A program made the translations under genes and the position numbers. Under the pieces are notes generated by a model. The model was not told the origin of the DNA, searched no databases, and saw nothing but the letters and a program-made list of their open reading frames with translations. From Pseudomonas viridiflava (GTDB taxonomy: Bacteria > Pseudomonadota > Gammaproteobacteria > Pseudomonadales > Pseudomonadaceae): a stretch of 64,000 nucleotides of DNA. The stretch spans positions 124,001 to 188,000 of the forward strand of contig NZ_UWFA01000383.1 of the NCBI RefSeq assembly GCF_900601905.1, given 5' to 3'. Below, in pieces: positions 56,529 through 64,000 of this stretch. Position 1 is the first letter of the stretch. Every line of letters begins with the position of its first letter.

Positions 56529-56930
56529 TCAGCTTTCCGGTGCGGGCGTGGCACCCAGCAGGCGAGACAGATCCGGGCCACTCAGCGGCTTGCTCAGGCA
56601 GCCCAGCAGTGGCAGGCCTCGTTGGGCTGCACTGTGTTCGAGTTCATCCAGGCAGCTCTGGTCAAGGCCGCTGAGGACGATGGCGCGCCGGACCTGGCCC
56701 AGATTCAGCGCCTGCTCGATGAGGTCCAGCCCGTCGCCATCTGGCAGGCATTGATCACACAAGAGCAAGTCATAGGGTTGAGAGGAACGCTCCATGGCTT
56801 GCAGTGCCTCGGCGGCGGTGAGCGCCGGTGTCAGCAGGAAATAGCCCTGGTTGTTCAGCAGAACCTGAATGGCGATCAGCTGAAACGGGTGGTCTTCAAC
56901 AAGGAGTATGCGCAGCTTGTGTTTAGACAT
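56529..56930 (-). CDS. Stand-alone receiver domain protein
   Basis: A 133-residue CheY-like single receiver. It has acidic residues in LLVEDHPFQLI, the phosphorylatable Asp in LLLCDQCLPDGDGLDLI, a Ser switch in AIVLSGLDQ, and Lys in CLSKPLSG. No output domain follows. It is on the same strand as, and upstream of, the RocA2/RocS2 pair, with a 321-base gap. It may compete for phosphate from RocS2 or receive it. The start at 56930 is chosen over an upstream ATG at 56960. Confidence 0.83.
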   Translation of the reverse strand: MSKHKLRILLVEDHPFQLIAIQVLLNNQGYFLLTPALTAAEALQAMERSSQPYDLLLCDQCLPDGDGLDLIEQALNLGQVRRAIVLSGLDQSCLDELEHSAAQRGLPLLGCLSKPLSGPDLSRLLGATPAPES

Positions 56931-57374
56931 GAGCGTGTCCGGCAATGGCTGGCGCTGCATGGGCGTCGCTCGGCGCGGCCCTGAAGGCGTCGGGCGGCGT
57001 CGACGGCGCCCAATGGGCGGTAGATGAGAGCTGCCGTGGGCGGCAACTGAGGTGGCGGGAGTATTAGGCAGGTGTTGCGAGGTAGCGATAGGACCATTCC
57101 GAAAAGGTTGTGGGAAACGTCTGAAGTTTTTATGAGTCTTGAATACCTAGGCTGTCGTACCTGGCTTTTGCAGCCAGTAGTCCACCACCGATCCCGTTGT
57201 CGGGATTTAGCAAACGATAAGGTTCCGGCCATTTTGCCGCTGAGGAGCCGGGCAATTTCTACGTTGGGGTTTCAGCCGTGGTTGTCGGCAAACAGGCTCA
57301 AACCCATGCCGAACCAGACCTGACAGCAACGAAGCTTGTATATTGGCGAATCGAAACTGATGTTGAGGGTGAGA
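56931..57374. other. Divergent intergenic region, receiver gene / dgt
   Basis: 444 bases. A 63-codon ORF starting at an ATG near 57132 has no ribosome site, no known domain and poor composition, so I leave it out. No promoter is clear. Nothing else recognised. Confidence 0.4.
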
Positions 57375-58736
57375 ATGAGCAGCATGAACTGGGACAAATT
57401 GCTGAATGACACTCGCTTGGGAGGGCGCCCGCCCAAGACAGAACCGGGCCGTTCACCTTTTCACTCTGACCACGACAAGGTGATTTTTTCCGGGGCCTTC
57501 CGCCGGCTGGCCAGAAAGACCCAGGTTCATCCTCTGGCTACCAATGACCATGTGCACAATCGTCTGACTCACAGCCTGGAAGTGGCTTGTCTGGGGCGCA
57601 CGCTGGGCATGCGGGTAGGGCAGGAATTACTCAACCGCAAGCTCATTCCGGACACTCACTCCGCCTCTGACATTGGCGACATCGTGCAAACGGCTTGCCT
57701 GGCACACGACATCGGCAACCCGCCGTTCGGCCACACGGGTGAAGAAGCCATTCGCCACTGGTTTTCCAACGATGCCGGGGCGAAGTTGATTGAACACCTG
57801 CCGTTCAATGAAGCCACTGACCTGAGGCGATTCGAAGGTAACGCTCAGGGTTTTCGAGTGCTGACGACTTCTGAATACCATCCCTATGAGGGGGGTATGA
57901 GGCTGACCTATGCCTCGCTGGGGGCGTTCATCAAATACCCGTGGCTGGCTGATGATGCCCTGAACAAGCAAAGGCCCATGGAGAAGAAGTACGGGGTCTA
58001 CCAGTCCGAGCTGGCCTTGTTCGAAGAGGTGGCTGATGCCACCGGGTTGCTCAGGCTTGGCGAGGGTTGGCGGTGCCGTCATCCTCTGGCTCACTTGATG
58101 GAAGTCTCCGACGATTTTTGCTACGCCATTCTTGACCTCGAAGATGGCGTCGAAATGGGGATCATCGAGTGGGATAAGGTTTTTGAAATACTGCTCATGG
58201 TCCTTGATGCCAACCAGATCGACCAGATTCACCGAGACATCAGGGGCATGAAAGTCGGCAGGCGATTGTCGCTCATTCGCGGAAAGGTCATTTCCGCCTT
58301 CGTCGATGCCGGGGCCGCTGCATTCATGCGCAATCACAACGAAATCATGACCGGCAAAGTGAACGGGATTCTCGACCTGTGCGATAAAAACGTTCGTGAT
58401 TGCGTGTCGGCCGCGAAAAACCTCGCCCGGGATGAAATCTTTCAACATCCACGCAAGGTCGAGCTGGAAATCGGCGCTTACAGCACGCTTTCGACGTTGC
58501 TGAATGTCAGCTGCGCTGCGGCTCTGGATTATGTCCGCAGGGGTGATGCCAACGATTCGAAGACCAGGCGGGTGGTCGACTTGCTGGGGCTGGACCTGTC
58601 GGTGCTGAACGAGTCCAGCGGTGTTTCCAGGGAGTACTCGATCATCATGCAGGTGCTCGATTACGTGAGCGGCATGACGGATAACTATGCGATGCACCTT
58701 GCCCGGCAATTCAACGGAATGGGTATCGAGCGCTAA
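57375..58736 (+). CDS. dgt: dGTP triphosphohydrolase
   Basis: A 453-residue HD-domain enzyme: MNWDKLLNDTRLGGRPPKTEPGRSPFHSDHDKVIFSGAFRRLARKTQVHPLATNDHVHNRLTHSLEV, and AHDIGNPPFGHTGEEAIRHWF with the HD pair. It hydrolyses dGTP to deoxyguanosine and triphosphate, controlling dNTP pools. In P. aeruginosa this is PA3043, also next to rocS2/rocA2. The start at 57375 has GAGGGTGAG; several in-frame starts lie around it. Confidence 0.92.
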   Translation: MSSMNWDKLLNDTRLGGRPPKTEPGRSPFHSDHDKVIFSGAFRRLARKTQVHPLATNDHVHNRLTHSLEVACLGRTLGMRVGQELLNRKLIPDTHSASDIGDIVQTACLAHDIGNPPFGHTGEEAIRHWFSNDAGAKLIEHLPFNEATDLRRFEGNAQGFRVLTTSEYHPYEGGMRLTYASLGAFIKYPWLADDALNKQRPMEKKYGVYQSELALFEEVADATGLLRLGEGWRCRHPLAHLMEVSDDFCYAILDLEDGVEMGIIEWDKVFEILLMVLDANQIDQIHRDIRGMKVGRRLSLIRGKVISAFVDAGAAAFMRNHNEIMTGKVNGILDLCDKNVRDCVSAAKNLARDEIFQHPRKVELEIGAYSTLSTLLNVSCAAALDYVRRGDANDSKTRRVVDLLGLDLSVLNESSGVSREYSIIMQVLDYVSGMTDNYAMHLARQFNGMGIER

Positions 58737-58871
58737 GGATGCCAATCCCCATTTTTCAATGGGGATGTCACCTTGAGCGGATTCAGCCAGCAGCGAAAGC
58801 GAGCGGGGCGACGTCGGGACATCTCGTCAACAGCGCTCCGCTTGCGACGGCGTCGGGCAGGTAGCGAAGGG

Positions 58872-60035
58872 TTATAGGCCCACAGCGTCGACGTCGATCA
58901 ACAGCAGGCGCTGGTCGTTGTCGAAAAACTGTCCTGCAGTGAGGCAGTACTGGTTACTGGTGGCGTCGCGGTAGGTGTTGGAGAGGATCAGGCGGCGCTC
59001 ATGCCAGCCCTCAGCCAGCAGATGATAGAAGTACGGCCGCCATGACCAATTGTGCCCAATGTAGGTTGCATCGGAATGCCAGGCCCCGCTGCGCCACTCA
59101 ATGTTGGGGGTCAGTTGCGTGCCGTGGCGGTCGCACTGATAGAAGCGCAACAGCCATGGGTAATCGTTCAGCTTGGGGAGCTGATCGATGGAACACTGAT
59201 TTTTGTCCCAGCTTTGCAACGTCGTCATCAGCGCGGCCAGTTGTTGGCGCAGGTCCATTACCCTGGCGCGCTCTGCCAGTTTTCGCTGTACATAGTGGTC
59301 GCGCAGTTGGGCAAACTGAGCGACGAATGCATCGGTGTCGAAAAAGTCCCGTTCGCCCTGTGCAAACAGGAAGCCTTGGACATAGCGCGAGCCACACTCA
59401 AGCGCGAAGTGCAGCTCGGCTTCGGTCTCCACGCCCTCGGCGATGATCCAGCAGCCGGTTTTTTCCGCCATTTGCGCAAGTGCCTTGACGATATCGCTGC
59501 TGGGACCGCCTTTCGCCGCAGCCTGGAACAGGCGCATGTCCAGCTTGAGGATATCCGGCTGTAGCGCCAGGACCCGATCCAGTTGCGAATATCCCGCGCC
59601 AAAATCGTCAATGGCGATCCGCGCCCCCGCGTCGCGGTAGCGGCTCACGACCTCAGCCAGGCGCTCGCTGTTACCGCCCAGTTCGGTGATTTCGAAGACG
59701 ACTCGACCAGCATCGACGCCGTGGCGTTTGAGTTGCTTGAGACTGGGCAGCGGCTGTCCGGGACGTAGCAGGCTGATCCAGCGAGGGGAAATATTCAGGC
59801 TGAGGAACCAGTCCTCAGGCGCCTCATGCAGGCGGCTCAATGCGTCATCGCGGATGCTGCGGTCAAGGCGGCGCAGTGCCGTGGCAGGGCTTTTTGGGTC
59901 CGCAAACAGCGGACCTACCGAGTGCAGTCGACCGTCTTCCTGACGCAGGCGTCCTAATGCTTCAACTCCCGCAATACGGCCAGTAGCGGTATCGATGAAT
60001 GGCTGAAAGCAGGCAAGTGGTTGCCCATCGATCAC
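58872..60035 (-). CDS. EAL phosphodiesterase with YkuI-type C-terminal domain
   Basis: A 387-residue protein. N-terminal EAL domain (about 5-240) with conserved residues: VEALGRL, SLNIS, FEITEL, AIDDFGAGYSQLD, LKLDMRLF and IAEGVET. All the metal and catalytic residues I look for are present, so it is likely active on c-di-GMP. The C-terminal region (about 250-387) resembles the sensor-like domain of YkuI: WLLRFYQCDRHGTQLTPNI and WSWRPYFYHLLAEGWHERRLILSNTYRDATS. No TM segment. It starts with GTG, with GAGGAGG four bases upstream. Confidence 0.87.
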   Translation of the reverse strand: MIDGQPLACFQPFIDTATGRIAGVEALGRLRQEDGRLHSVGPLFADPKSPATALRRLDRSIRDDALSRLHEAPEDWFLSLNISPRWISLLRPGQPLPSLKQLKRHGVDAGRVVFEITELGGNSERLAEVVSRYRDAGARIAIDDFGAGYSQLDRVLALQPDILKLDMRLFQAAAKGGPSSDIVKALAQMAEKTGCWIIAEGVETEAELHFALECGSRYVQGFLFAQGERDFFDTDAFVAQFAQLRDHYVQRKLAERARVMDLRQQLAALMTTLQSWDKNQCSIDQLPKLNDYPWLLRFYQCDRHGTQLTPNIEWRSGAWHSDATYIGHNWSWRPYFYHLLAEGWHERRLILSNTYRDATSNQYCLTAGQFFDNDQRLLLIDVDAVGL

Positions 60036-60163
60036 ATGGCCTCCTCAGAGAAAATCGGCAATAAAAAAGTTCGAGCACACGGCATCGACTGTTTCAGGCA
60101 TGCCTGAAACAGTCGACGCAGTACGATGGGAAGTGCGGCTTGCAAGAATGCAGCCAATGGCCA

Positions 60164-60505
60164 TTAGCGTTTGTTGGCAGGACCCTGCAGCGCCAGTCGA
60201 ATGATAGGCAACAGGCTGACGCCAAGTTTGACCATCCGGGTAAAGCCGCCAGCGCGACGACCTTTGGCACCTTTGCCGCTGAAAAAGCCTAGCAGCGTGA
60301 CCACACCCATGCCCCACAGCGGGGCATGTTTGATGCCCAGGGTGCCTTGCCAGTCTTGAGTCATGCCGCGCACCCGGCGCAGCGGGTGCATCAGGTTTGA
60401 CGATTCCTGACGGATTTCCTGACGATGCATTTCCATGCGCAGGCGAATCAGCGCCTTGCGCAATTCACGGCGGGAGTGTTTCTGGTGGGATTCTGGCAGG
60501 CTCAT
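60164..60505 (-). CDS. Small basic protein, YqjK-like position
   Basis: A 113-residue basic protein with an N-terminal charged helix (HSRRELRKALIRLRMEMHRQEIRQESS) and a hydrophobic stretch near 63-77 plus another near 92-107. No domain recognised. It overlaps the holin-like gene upstream by four bases (ATGA) and is the third gene of a YqjD-YqjE-like operon. In E. coli the third gene is YqjK, which it resembles by place and general character. Confidence 0.7.
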   Translation of the reverse strand: MSLPESHQKHSRRELRKALIRLRMEMHRQEIRQESSNLMHPLRRVRGMTQDWQGTLGIKHAPLWGMGVVTLLGFFSGKGAKGRRAGGFTRMVKLGVSLLPIIRLALQGPANKR

Positions 60506-60891
60506 GGCATCAGTCGCTCACGGTCGTTGGCCAACTCTTCAAGGGTCGCATTGAATGGCGACGACTCGTCGAAGATGGCAGCTTTCAAGCGCAGGGCGCA
60601 AAACAGCGCGGCCAGCGTATAGAACACACACAAGCCCACGATACCGGCCAGGCGATAGCTGTCCCAAAGCACGATCAGCAGCAGTGCCGACAACCCGGTC
60701 AGCAAGAGCAGGGCAAATACCAATGCCAGGCCCGCGAACAATAACAGGCTCAAGGTGCGGGCTTTCTGCTCTTGCAGTTCAATGCCGAACAGTTCGACGT
60801 GGCTGTGCAGCAATCCGAGGAATGCGGCGCCAAGACGTCGCGGTGATGAGGTCTGGTCCGCTGCCGGACCGGATTCCGTTCCCAGAGCCAT
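60502..60891 (-). CDS. Phage holin family / YqjE-like membrane protein
   Basis: A 129-residue protein with two TM helices (LSLLLFAGLALVFALLLLTGLSALLLIVLW, and LAGIVGLCVFYTLAALFCAL) and conserved LLHSHVELFGIELQEQKAR before them, the pattern of the YqjE/phage holin family III-like proteins. It is not a sign of prophage: the operon is chromosomal and conserved. The start at 60891 lies five bases after the DUF883 stop codon. Confidence 0.8.
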   Translation of the reverse strand: MALGTESGPAADQTSSPRRLGAAFLGLLHSHVELFGIELQEQKARTLSLLLFAGLALVFALLLLTGLSALLLIVLWDSYRLAGIVGLCVFYTLAALFCALRLKAAIFDESSPFNATLEELANDRERLMP

Positions 60892-60896
60892 AGTCG

Positions 60897-61211
60897 TTAG
60901 CGCCTTGTAGCCAGCAGGCCGATCAGAAAGCCAACGCCAGCGGCGATGCCTACTGATTGCCATGGGTTGGTTTGTACGTAGTCTTCGGTTGCCACCACAG
61001 CGGCGCGGCCACGCTCACGCAGGGATTCTTCGGTGAGTTTCAGGGTTTCACGGGCACGCAGCAGACTTTCGTTGATTTGACTGCGCAGTTCATCTGCTTG
61101 CTCACCCGCCAGCGAAGCGGTGTGCTCAAGCAGCTTTTCCGTGTCTGCAACCAAAACCTGGAAGTCAGCCATCAGTATTTCCTGGGCATTGTGTGCTGTT
61201 TGGCGGGCCAT
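60897..61211 (-). CDS. DUF883 / ElaB-YqjD family protein
   Basis: A 104-residue protein: a long amphipathic helix (LVADTEKLLEHTASLAGEQADELRSQINESLLRARETLKLTEESLRERG), then the conserved VQTNPWQSVGIAAGVGFLIGLLATRR, a C-terminal TM helix. YqjD and ElaB are inner-membrane proteins that bind ribosomes in stationary phase. GGAGAG stands seven bases before the ATG at 61211; an alternative start is at 61223. First gene of the three-gene operon. Confidence 0.87.
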   Translation of the reverse strand: MARQTAHNAQEILMADFQVLVADTEKLLEHTASLAGEQADELRSQINESLLRARETLKLTEESLRERGRAAVVATEDYVQTNPWQSVGIAAGVGFLIGLLATRR

Positions 61212-61596
61212 GTGTCTCTCCATTAAGTGCGTATGAGGCTTTCGAGTCTGGTGGATTGCCGAAGGTTCATTTGAATTGCAACATCAAAACCATCAGCCGA
61301 TCGACGCCGATTGCATAAGGCAGGTTTCTGCGATCTTTTGGTGCGCGGTGATGCACCGTGCGCCGATCAGGAGCCTGACGTGACAGGCAAGGGCAGAGTG
61401 TCCATGATTTTGCCCGACCTGTCGCGCCGCGCTGGGACGGGTGCGCATCCCGGCTTTGGCATACCGCGCTTTATTCACTCATGGACTTGGCTATGCTGTA
61501 GCCACAAACCAGGCTGGCGCTAGTAAGTGACCTGGCTATTCATGGCAGTACTGCCGCCCTTTTTCGTTGGCGTGCAGTCGTGGGATGGAGGGTGAC
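61212..61596. other. Intergenic region with palindromes, DUF883 / acyltransferase
   Basis: 385 bases. It includes GGTGC / GCACC (61340-61357), GTCCATGA / TCATGGAC (about 61400 and 61479), and the palindrome GGCAGTACTGCC followed by CCCTTTTT (61544-61565), a possible terminator. No gene recognised. Confidence 0.4.
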
Positions 61597-62688
61597 ATGG
61601 AGCGGCTATATTCCCTGCAAGGGCTCCGGGGCTTGGCAGTGCTGGGCGTGGTGCTGTTCCATATGACATCAGTGGAGCAGAAGTTTTCGGCAGGCTATGT
61701 ATTGCTGCCCGCCTGGCTGGACTTCTTTCAGCTGGGGGTGGACCTGTTTTTTATCATCAGCGGCTTCGTGATGGTGATTGTCAGCCGCGGGCGTTTTCAG
61801 AGTGCCAGCGAGGCCAGGCGCTTCGTGTTCAACCGCGTCTCACGGATCTACCCGACGTACTGGTTGTATTTTTTCATCACGCTTGGGGTGTTTCTGGTTC
61901 AGCCAGGCATGGTCAACAGCGGCCATGGAACGTCGAACATCGGTATGTCCTTCCTGCTGCTGCCCAGTGAAAAAGTGCTGTTGGTGATGGTGGCCTGGTC
62001 GTTGGTGTTCGAGCTGTGGTTTTACCTGGTCTTCAGCGTACTGCTGTTGTTCAGGGAGCGGCATCTGCCGTGGATGCTGGCGGGGTGGGCGCTGACGTTG
62101 CTGCTGTTTAATGCATTTGCCGACTGGCAGGTCTATTCTCCAGCTCTGCAAATCATCCTCCATCCTTATGCGTTGGAGTTCATCGCCGGTGTAGCGCTGG
62201 CCCTGCTGTTCTATTCCCGCCATAGCGCGCGGATCCCGACGCCCATCGTCTGGGCTCTGCTGGCGGTAGCGTTGCTGGGGGGAATCGCGCTGATCGGCAT
62301 GTTGCGCCTGTTTGACGGCCATGGCCTGGGGCGCATGCTCGCCGTGGGCACAGTGTTCGGTGTGATCGTGTTTGCCCTGGCCCTGCTTGAACGCCGCAAC
62401 TGTGTTTCGATGCCCAAGGCCCTAGTGGTCACAGGAGACATGTCCTACACCGTCTACCTGTCGCATTTGCTGGTACTGGGCGTCATCGGGCGCGTGTGGC
62501 AATGGGCAGGGGCCAGGCCCGACACGTTGCTGGACAATGTTTTCTTCGCCGCGCTGATGATGACTGCCGTGCTGTGTTATGGCTGGGTAGGTTATCGCTG
62601 TTTCGAAAAACCGGTCCTGGACCGGGCCAACGCTTTCGCTCGTCGACACTTCAGCGTGCCCTCCAAGCGTCTGGAGCGCGCTCACTGA
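61597..62688 (+). CDS. Acyltransferase family 3 membrane protein
   Basis: A 363-residue integral membrane protein with about ten TM helices. It begins MERLYSLQGLRGLAVLGVVLFHM with the R-G and catalytic His motif (LFHM), and has GVDLFFIISGFVMVIVS and FVFNRVSRIYPTYWL. These match the acyl_transf_3 (NodX/OafB-like) family, which transfers acyl groups to sugars or lipopolysaccharide parts. The substrate is unknown. Ribosome site GGAGG six bases before the ATG. It is followed 33 bases later by the PAP2-like gene. Confidence 0.87.
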   Translation: MERLYSLQGLRGLAVLGVVLFHMTSVEQKFSAGYVLLPAWLDFFQLGVDLFFIISGFVMVIVSRGRFQSASEARRFVFNRVSRIYPTYWLYFFITLGVFLVQPGMVNSGHGTSNIGMSFLLLPSEKVLLVMVAWSLVFELWFYLVFSVLLLFRERHLPWMLAGWALTLLLFNAFADWQVYSPALQIILHPYALEFIAGVALALLFYSRHSARIPTPIVWALLAVALLGGIALIGMLRLFDGHGLGRMLAVGTVFGVIVFALALLERRNCVSMPKALVVTGDMSYTVYLSHLLVLGVIGRVWQWAGARPDTLLDNVFFAALMMTAVLCYGWVGYRCFEKPVLDRANAFARRHFSVPSKRLERAH

Positions 62689-62721
62689 TGTGCATCATTC
62701 ACGGTTTGTCTGGGGAAACGC

Positions 62722-63354
62722 TTGGATTTAAAACTTGCCATCATGCTCACCCCTTACGGCGGGATCACCGTGATGCTACCCGCCGCGCTGGTAATCACCG
62801 GCTGGCTATGGCTGAGCCGTTCGCGTCGTTCGGCGTTGCTGTGGGTTGCGACTTTGTTCGTGGTCTATTCCACGGTGGTCGCCAGCAAGATTCTGTTCAA
62901 GGGCTGGGGCGTCGCGCTGGAGAGTCTGGGCATTTATGTACTCAGCGGCCATGCCATGAATACCTGCCTGGTATTGACGGTTGGCCTGAGCCTGCTTGCC
63001 CGTCAGGTGCATCCGCTGTTGCGCTGGCCGGCTGCACTGCTGGGGTTGGCGCTGGGCTGGTTGTTCAGCGTGTATTGCGTGGCGCCCTACATTCATCCCT
63101 TGCCCGAAGCGGTCGCCGGGGCCTTGCTGGGGTCTTTGGCGGCCTGTGTGTTCCTGTTCGGCCTGGAAAACATCCGTCCAGGCAGAATCCCTTCCGCCGC
63201 GGTGGTAGCCGGCTTGCTGTGCATCGCCATCAGCAGCACCGGCACCAAGTTCACCGCCGAATCCGTTCTTGATCGCATCTCGGTCAAAATGTCGGGTGCG
63301 GACAAGGCCTTCAAGCAACCGGAGTGGCGGGTGCTGCCGCAGAATCTGGATTGA
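62722..63354 (+). CDS. PAP2-like membrane protein, atypical active site
   Basis: A 210-residue protein with five to six TM helices. It has FKGWGV, LSGHAMNTCLV (the S-G-H of PAP2 motif II) and SVYCVAPYIHPLPEAVAGALLG. Typical PAP2 motif III is SRxxxxxHxxxD; here it is YIHPLPE, with a Glu in the final position and no Arg before. It may be a divergent phosphatase or an inactive relative. The start is TTG at 62722, with GGGGA upstream; an ATG at 62743 is the alternative. Confidence 0.65.
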   Translation: MDLKLAIMLTPYGGITVMLPAALVITGWLWLSRSRRSALLWVATLFVVYSTVVASKILFKGWGVALESLGIYVLSGHAMNTCLVLTVGLSLLARQVHPLLRWPAALLGLALGWLFSVYCVAPYIHPLPEAVAGALLGSLAACVFLFGLENIRPGRIPSAAVVAGLLCIAISSTGTKFTAESVLDRISVKMSGADKAFKQPEWRVLPQNLD

Positions 63355-63421
63355 ACGCCAATCGACGGTACGCTCGGCCGGGCCTAAACTGAAAGCCCAC
63401 TCTCGTCGTGAGGTCACTGCC

Positions 63422-63661
63422 ATGCCACCTGAATGCCAGTTGTTCGGCACCTTGGGTTGCCACCTGTGTGAAATTGCCGAAGCTGAATTGTTGCCGCTTG
63501 TTGAGCACGGCTTGCTGGTGGAGCTGGTAGACATCGGTGAAAACGAAGCGTTGGTTGGAAAATACGGGTTGCGTATTCCGGTGTTGCGCCGTGTTGATAC
63601 GGGGGCGGAGCTGGAATGGCCATTTGACCGGGAGCAGGTTGTGGCGTTTCTGCGCTCTTGA
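63422..63661 (+). CDS. Glutaredoxin-like protein
   Basis: A 79-residue thioredoxin-fold protein: CQLFGTLGCHLCEIAEAELLP (CxxC as CHLC), then YGLRIPVLRR with the cis-Pro and EWPFDREQVVAFL. It matches the glutaredoxin-like YfcG/DUF836-type family. Its substrate is unknown. It is 67 bases downstream of the PAP2-like gene. Confidence 0.82.
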   Translation: MPPECQLFGTLGCHLCEIAEAELLPLVEHGLLVELVDIGENEALVGKYGLRIPVLRRVDTGAELEWPFDREQVVAFLRS

Positions 63662-63780
63662 GTTGATCGGCCCCGCTAAGGAACTTTGCTCAGACGCAGG
63701 GGTAAAACACTTGGTACGATCCTTCATCTGGCAGGTGATCTCTGTCCTGCCTTGCCAATTTCTCAGCAAATGGACGAACG

Positions 63781-64000
63781 ATGAAACCTTATCTCTGGCT
63801 TGGCCTGATTGGCGCTTTTTCCCTGAACAGCGCCGTCGCCGACACGCTCTCGGTACCAATGAATCTGGTCAGCACGACAGAAGCCCCGCAGCCGATTGGC
63901 GAAGTCATCATCAGCGAAACCGCCTATGGTTTGCTGTTCACGCCTAACCTGAAATCTTTGCCAGCCGGTGTTCACGGCTTCCATGTTCATGAAAACGCCA
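63781..64000 (+). CDS. sodC: Cu,Zn superoxide dismutase, 5' part
   Basis: Only the first 73 residues are in the window. Signal peptide MKPYLWLGLIGAFSLNSAVA, then mature sequence, and GVHGFHVHENA with two copper-ligand His residues. Its product would dismutate superoxide in the periplasm. Truncated by the window end. Confidence 0.85.
   Translation, partial: MKPYLWLGLIGAFSLNSAVADTLSVPMNLVSTTEAPQPIGEVIISETAYGLLFTPNLKSLPAGVHGFHVHENA

Noticed and set aside
57132..57323. 63-codon ORF before dgt
   Set aside because: No ribosome site, no domain and an amino-acid pattern typical of chance frames.
60502..60891. Holin-like protein as evidence of a prophage
   Set aside because: No integrase, capsid, tail or lysis genes are near; the gene belongs to the chromosomal YqjD/YqjE-type operon.
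61450..61480. Possible sigma-54 promoter TTGGCATACCGCGCTTT upstream of the acyltransferase
   Set aside because: The GG and GC elements are eight bases apart and not ten, so the consensus spacing is not met.

Overview
The window is a stretch of a Pseudomonas chromosome. The best markers are oprF with sigX, cmpX, crfX and cmaX upstream of it, oprI, cysB, a ppsR/ppsA divergent pair, and many palindromic REP elements of the GAGCTTGCTCGCGA / GGTGCTTGCCCGCGA kind. The OprF sequence looks closer to the P. fluorescens/P. syringae side of the genus than to P. aeruginosa; this is a judgement from memory, not an alignment. Coding density is high. I see no rRNA or tRNA gene, CRISPR array, insertion sequence or prophage.

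Layout. (1) 1-17 kb: the end of a tgpA-like membrane transglutaminase, a CHAD protein, a thioesterase, a small Mpo1-like membrane protein, a chemotaxis receptor, tatD, an MltF-type lytic transglycosylase, DoxX, an orphan 100-residue ORF behind a structured leader, a PI-PLC-like protein, greB, a YbbAP-type ABC exporter divergent from tesA, an L,D-transpeptidase and oprI. (2) 17-29 kb: a GNAT protein, DAHP synthase, a thioredoxin-like protein, a ketopantoate reductase-like enzyme, a 5'-nucleotidase, a universal stress protein, cysB, cysH, pabB, and a three-gene operon (ATP-grasp ligase, inactive transglutaminase with 7 TM segments, retropepsin-like protease). (3) 29-36 kb: the 2-methylcitrate (propionate) operon gntR-prpB-prpC-acnD-prpF, with REP elements and a strong terminator between its genes. 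(4) 36-45 kb: ppsR/ppsA, an alpha/beta hydrolase, an RraA-like protein, then cmaX-crfX-cmpX-sigX-oprF, the cell-envelope stress block. (5) 45-64 kb: pyrD, rmf, rlmKL, dacB, yggL, a RocS2/RocA2 (BvgS/BvgA-like) phosphorelay with an extra stand-alone receiver, dgt, an EAL phosphodiesterase, a YqjD/YqjE-like operon, an acyltransferase, a PAP2-like membrane protein, a glutaredoxin-like protein and the start of sodC.

From memory of PAO1 gene order, the window joins three blocks that are separate there (about PA2873-PA2853, PA1750-PA1777 and PA3050-PA3040), with the prp operon placed between the ATP-grasp operon and ppsR. This fits the known rearrangement of gene order between Pseudomonas lineages.

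Themes. Many genes serve the envelope: L,D-transpeptidase, OprI, OprF, MltF, DacB, CmpX and SigX. Central carbon and amino-acid metabolism is the second theme: prp, ppsA, DAHP synthase, pabB, pyrD and cysBH. The least explained items are the ATP-grasp/7TM/protease operon, the leader and orphan ORF at 8.93-9.42 kb, the 152-base inverted repeat near oprI, the inverted repeats upstream of the RocA2-like regulator, and the interrupted prp operon.
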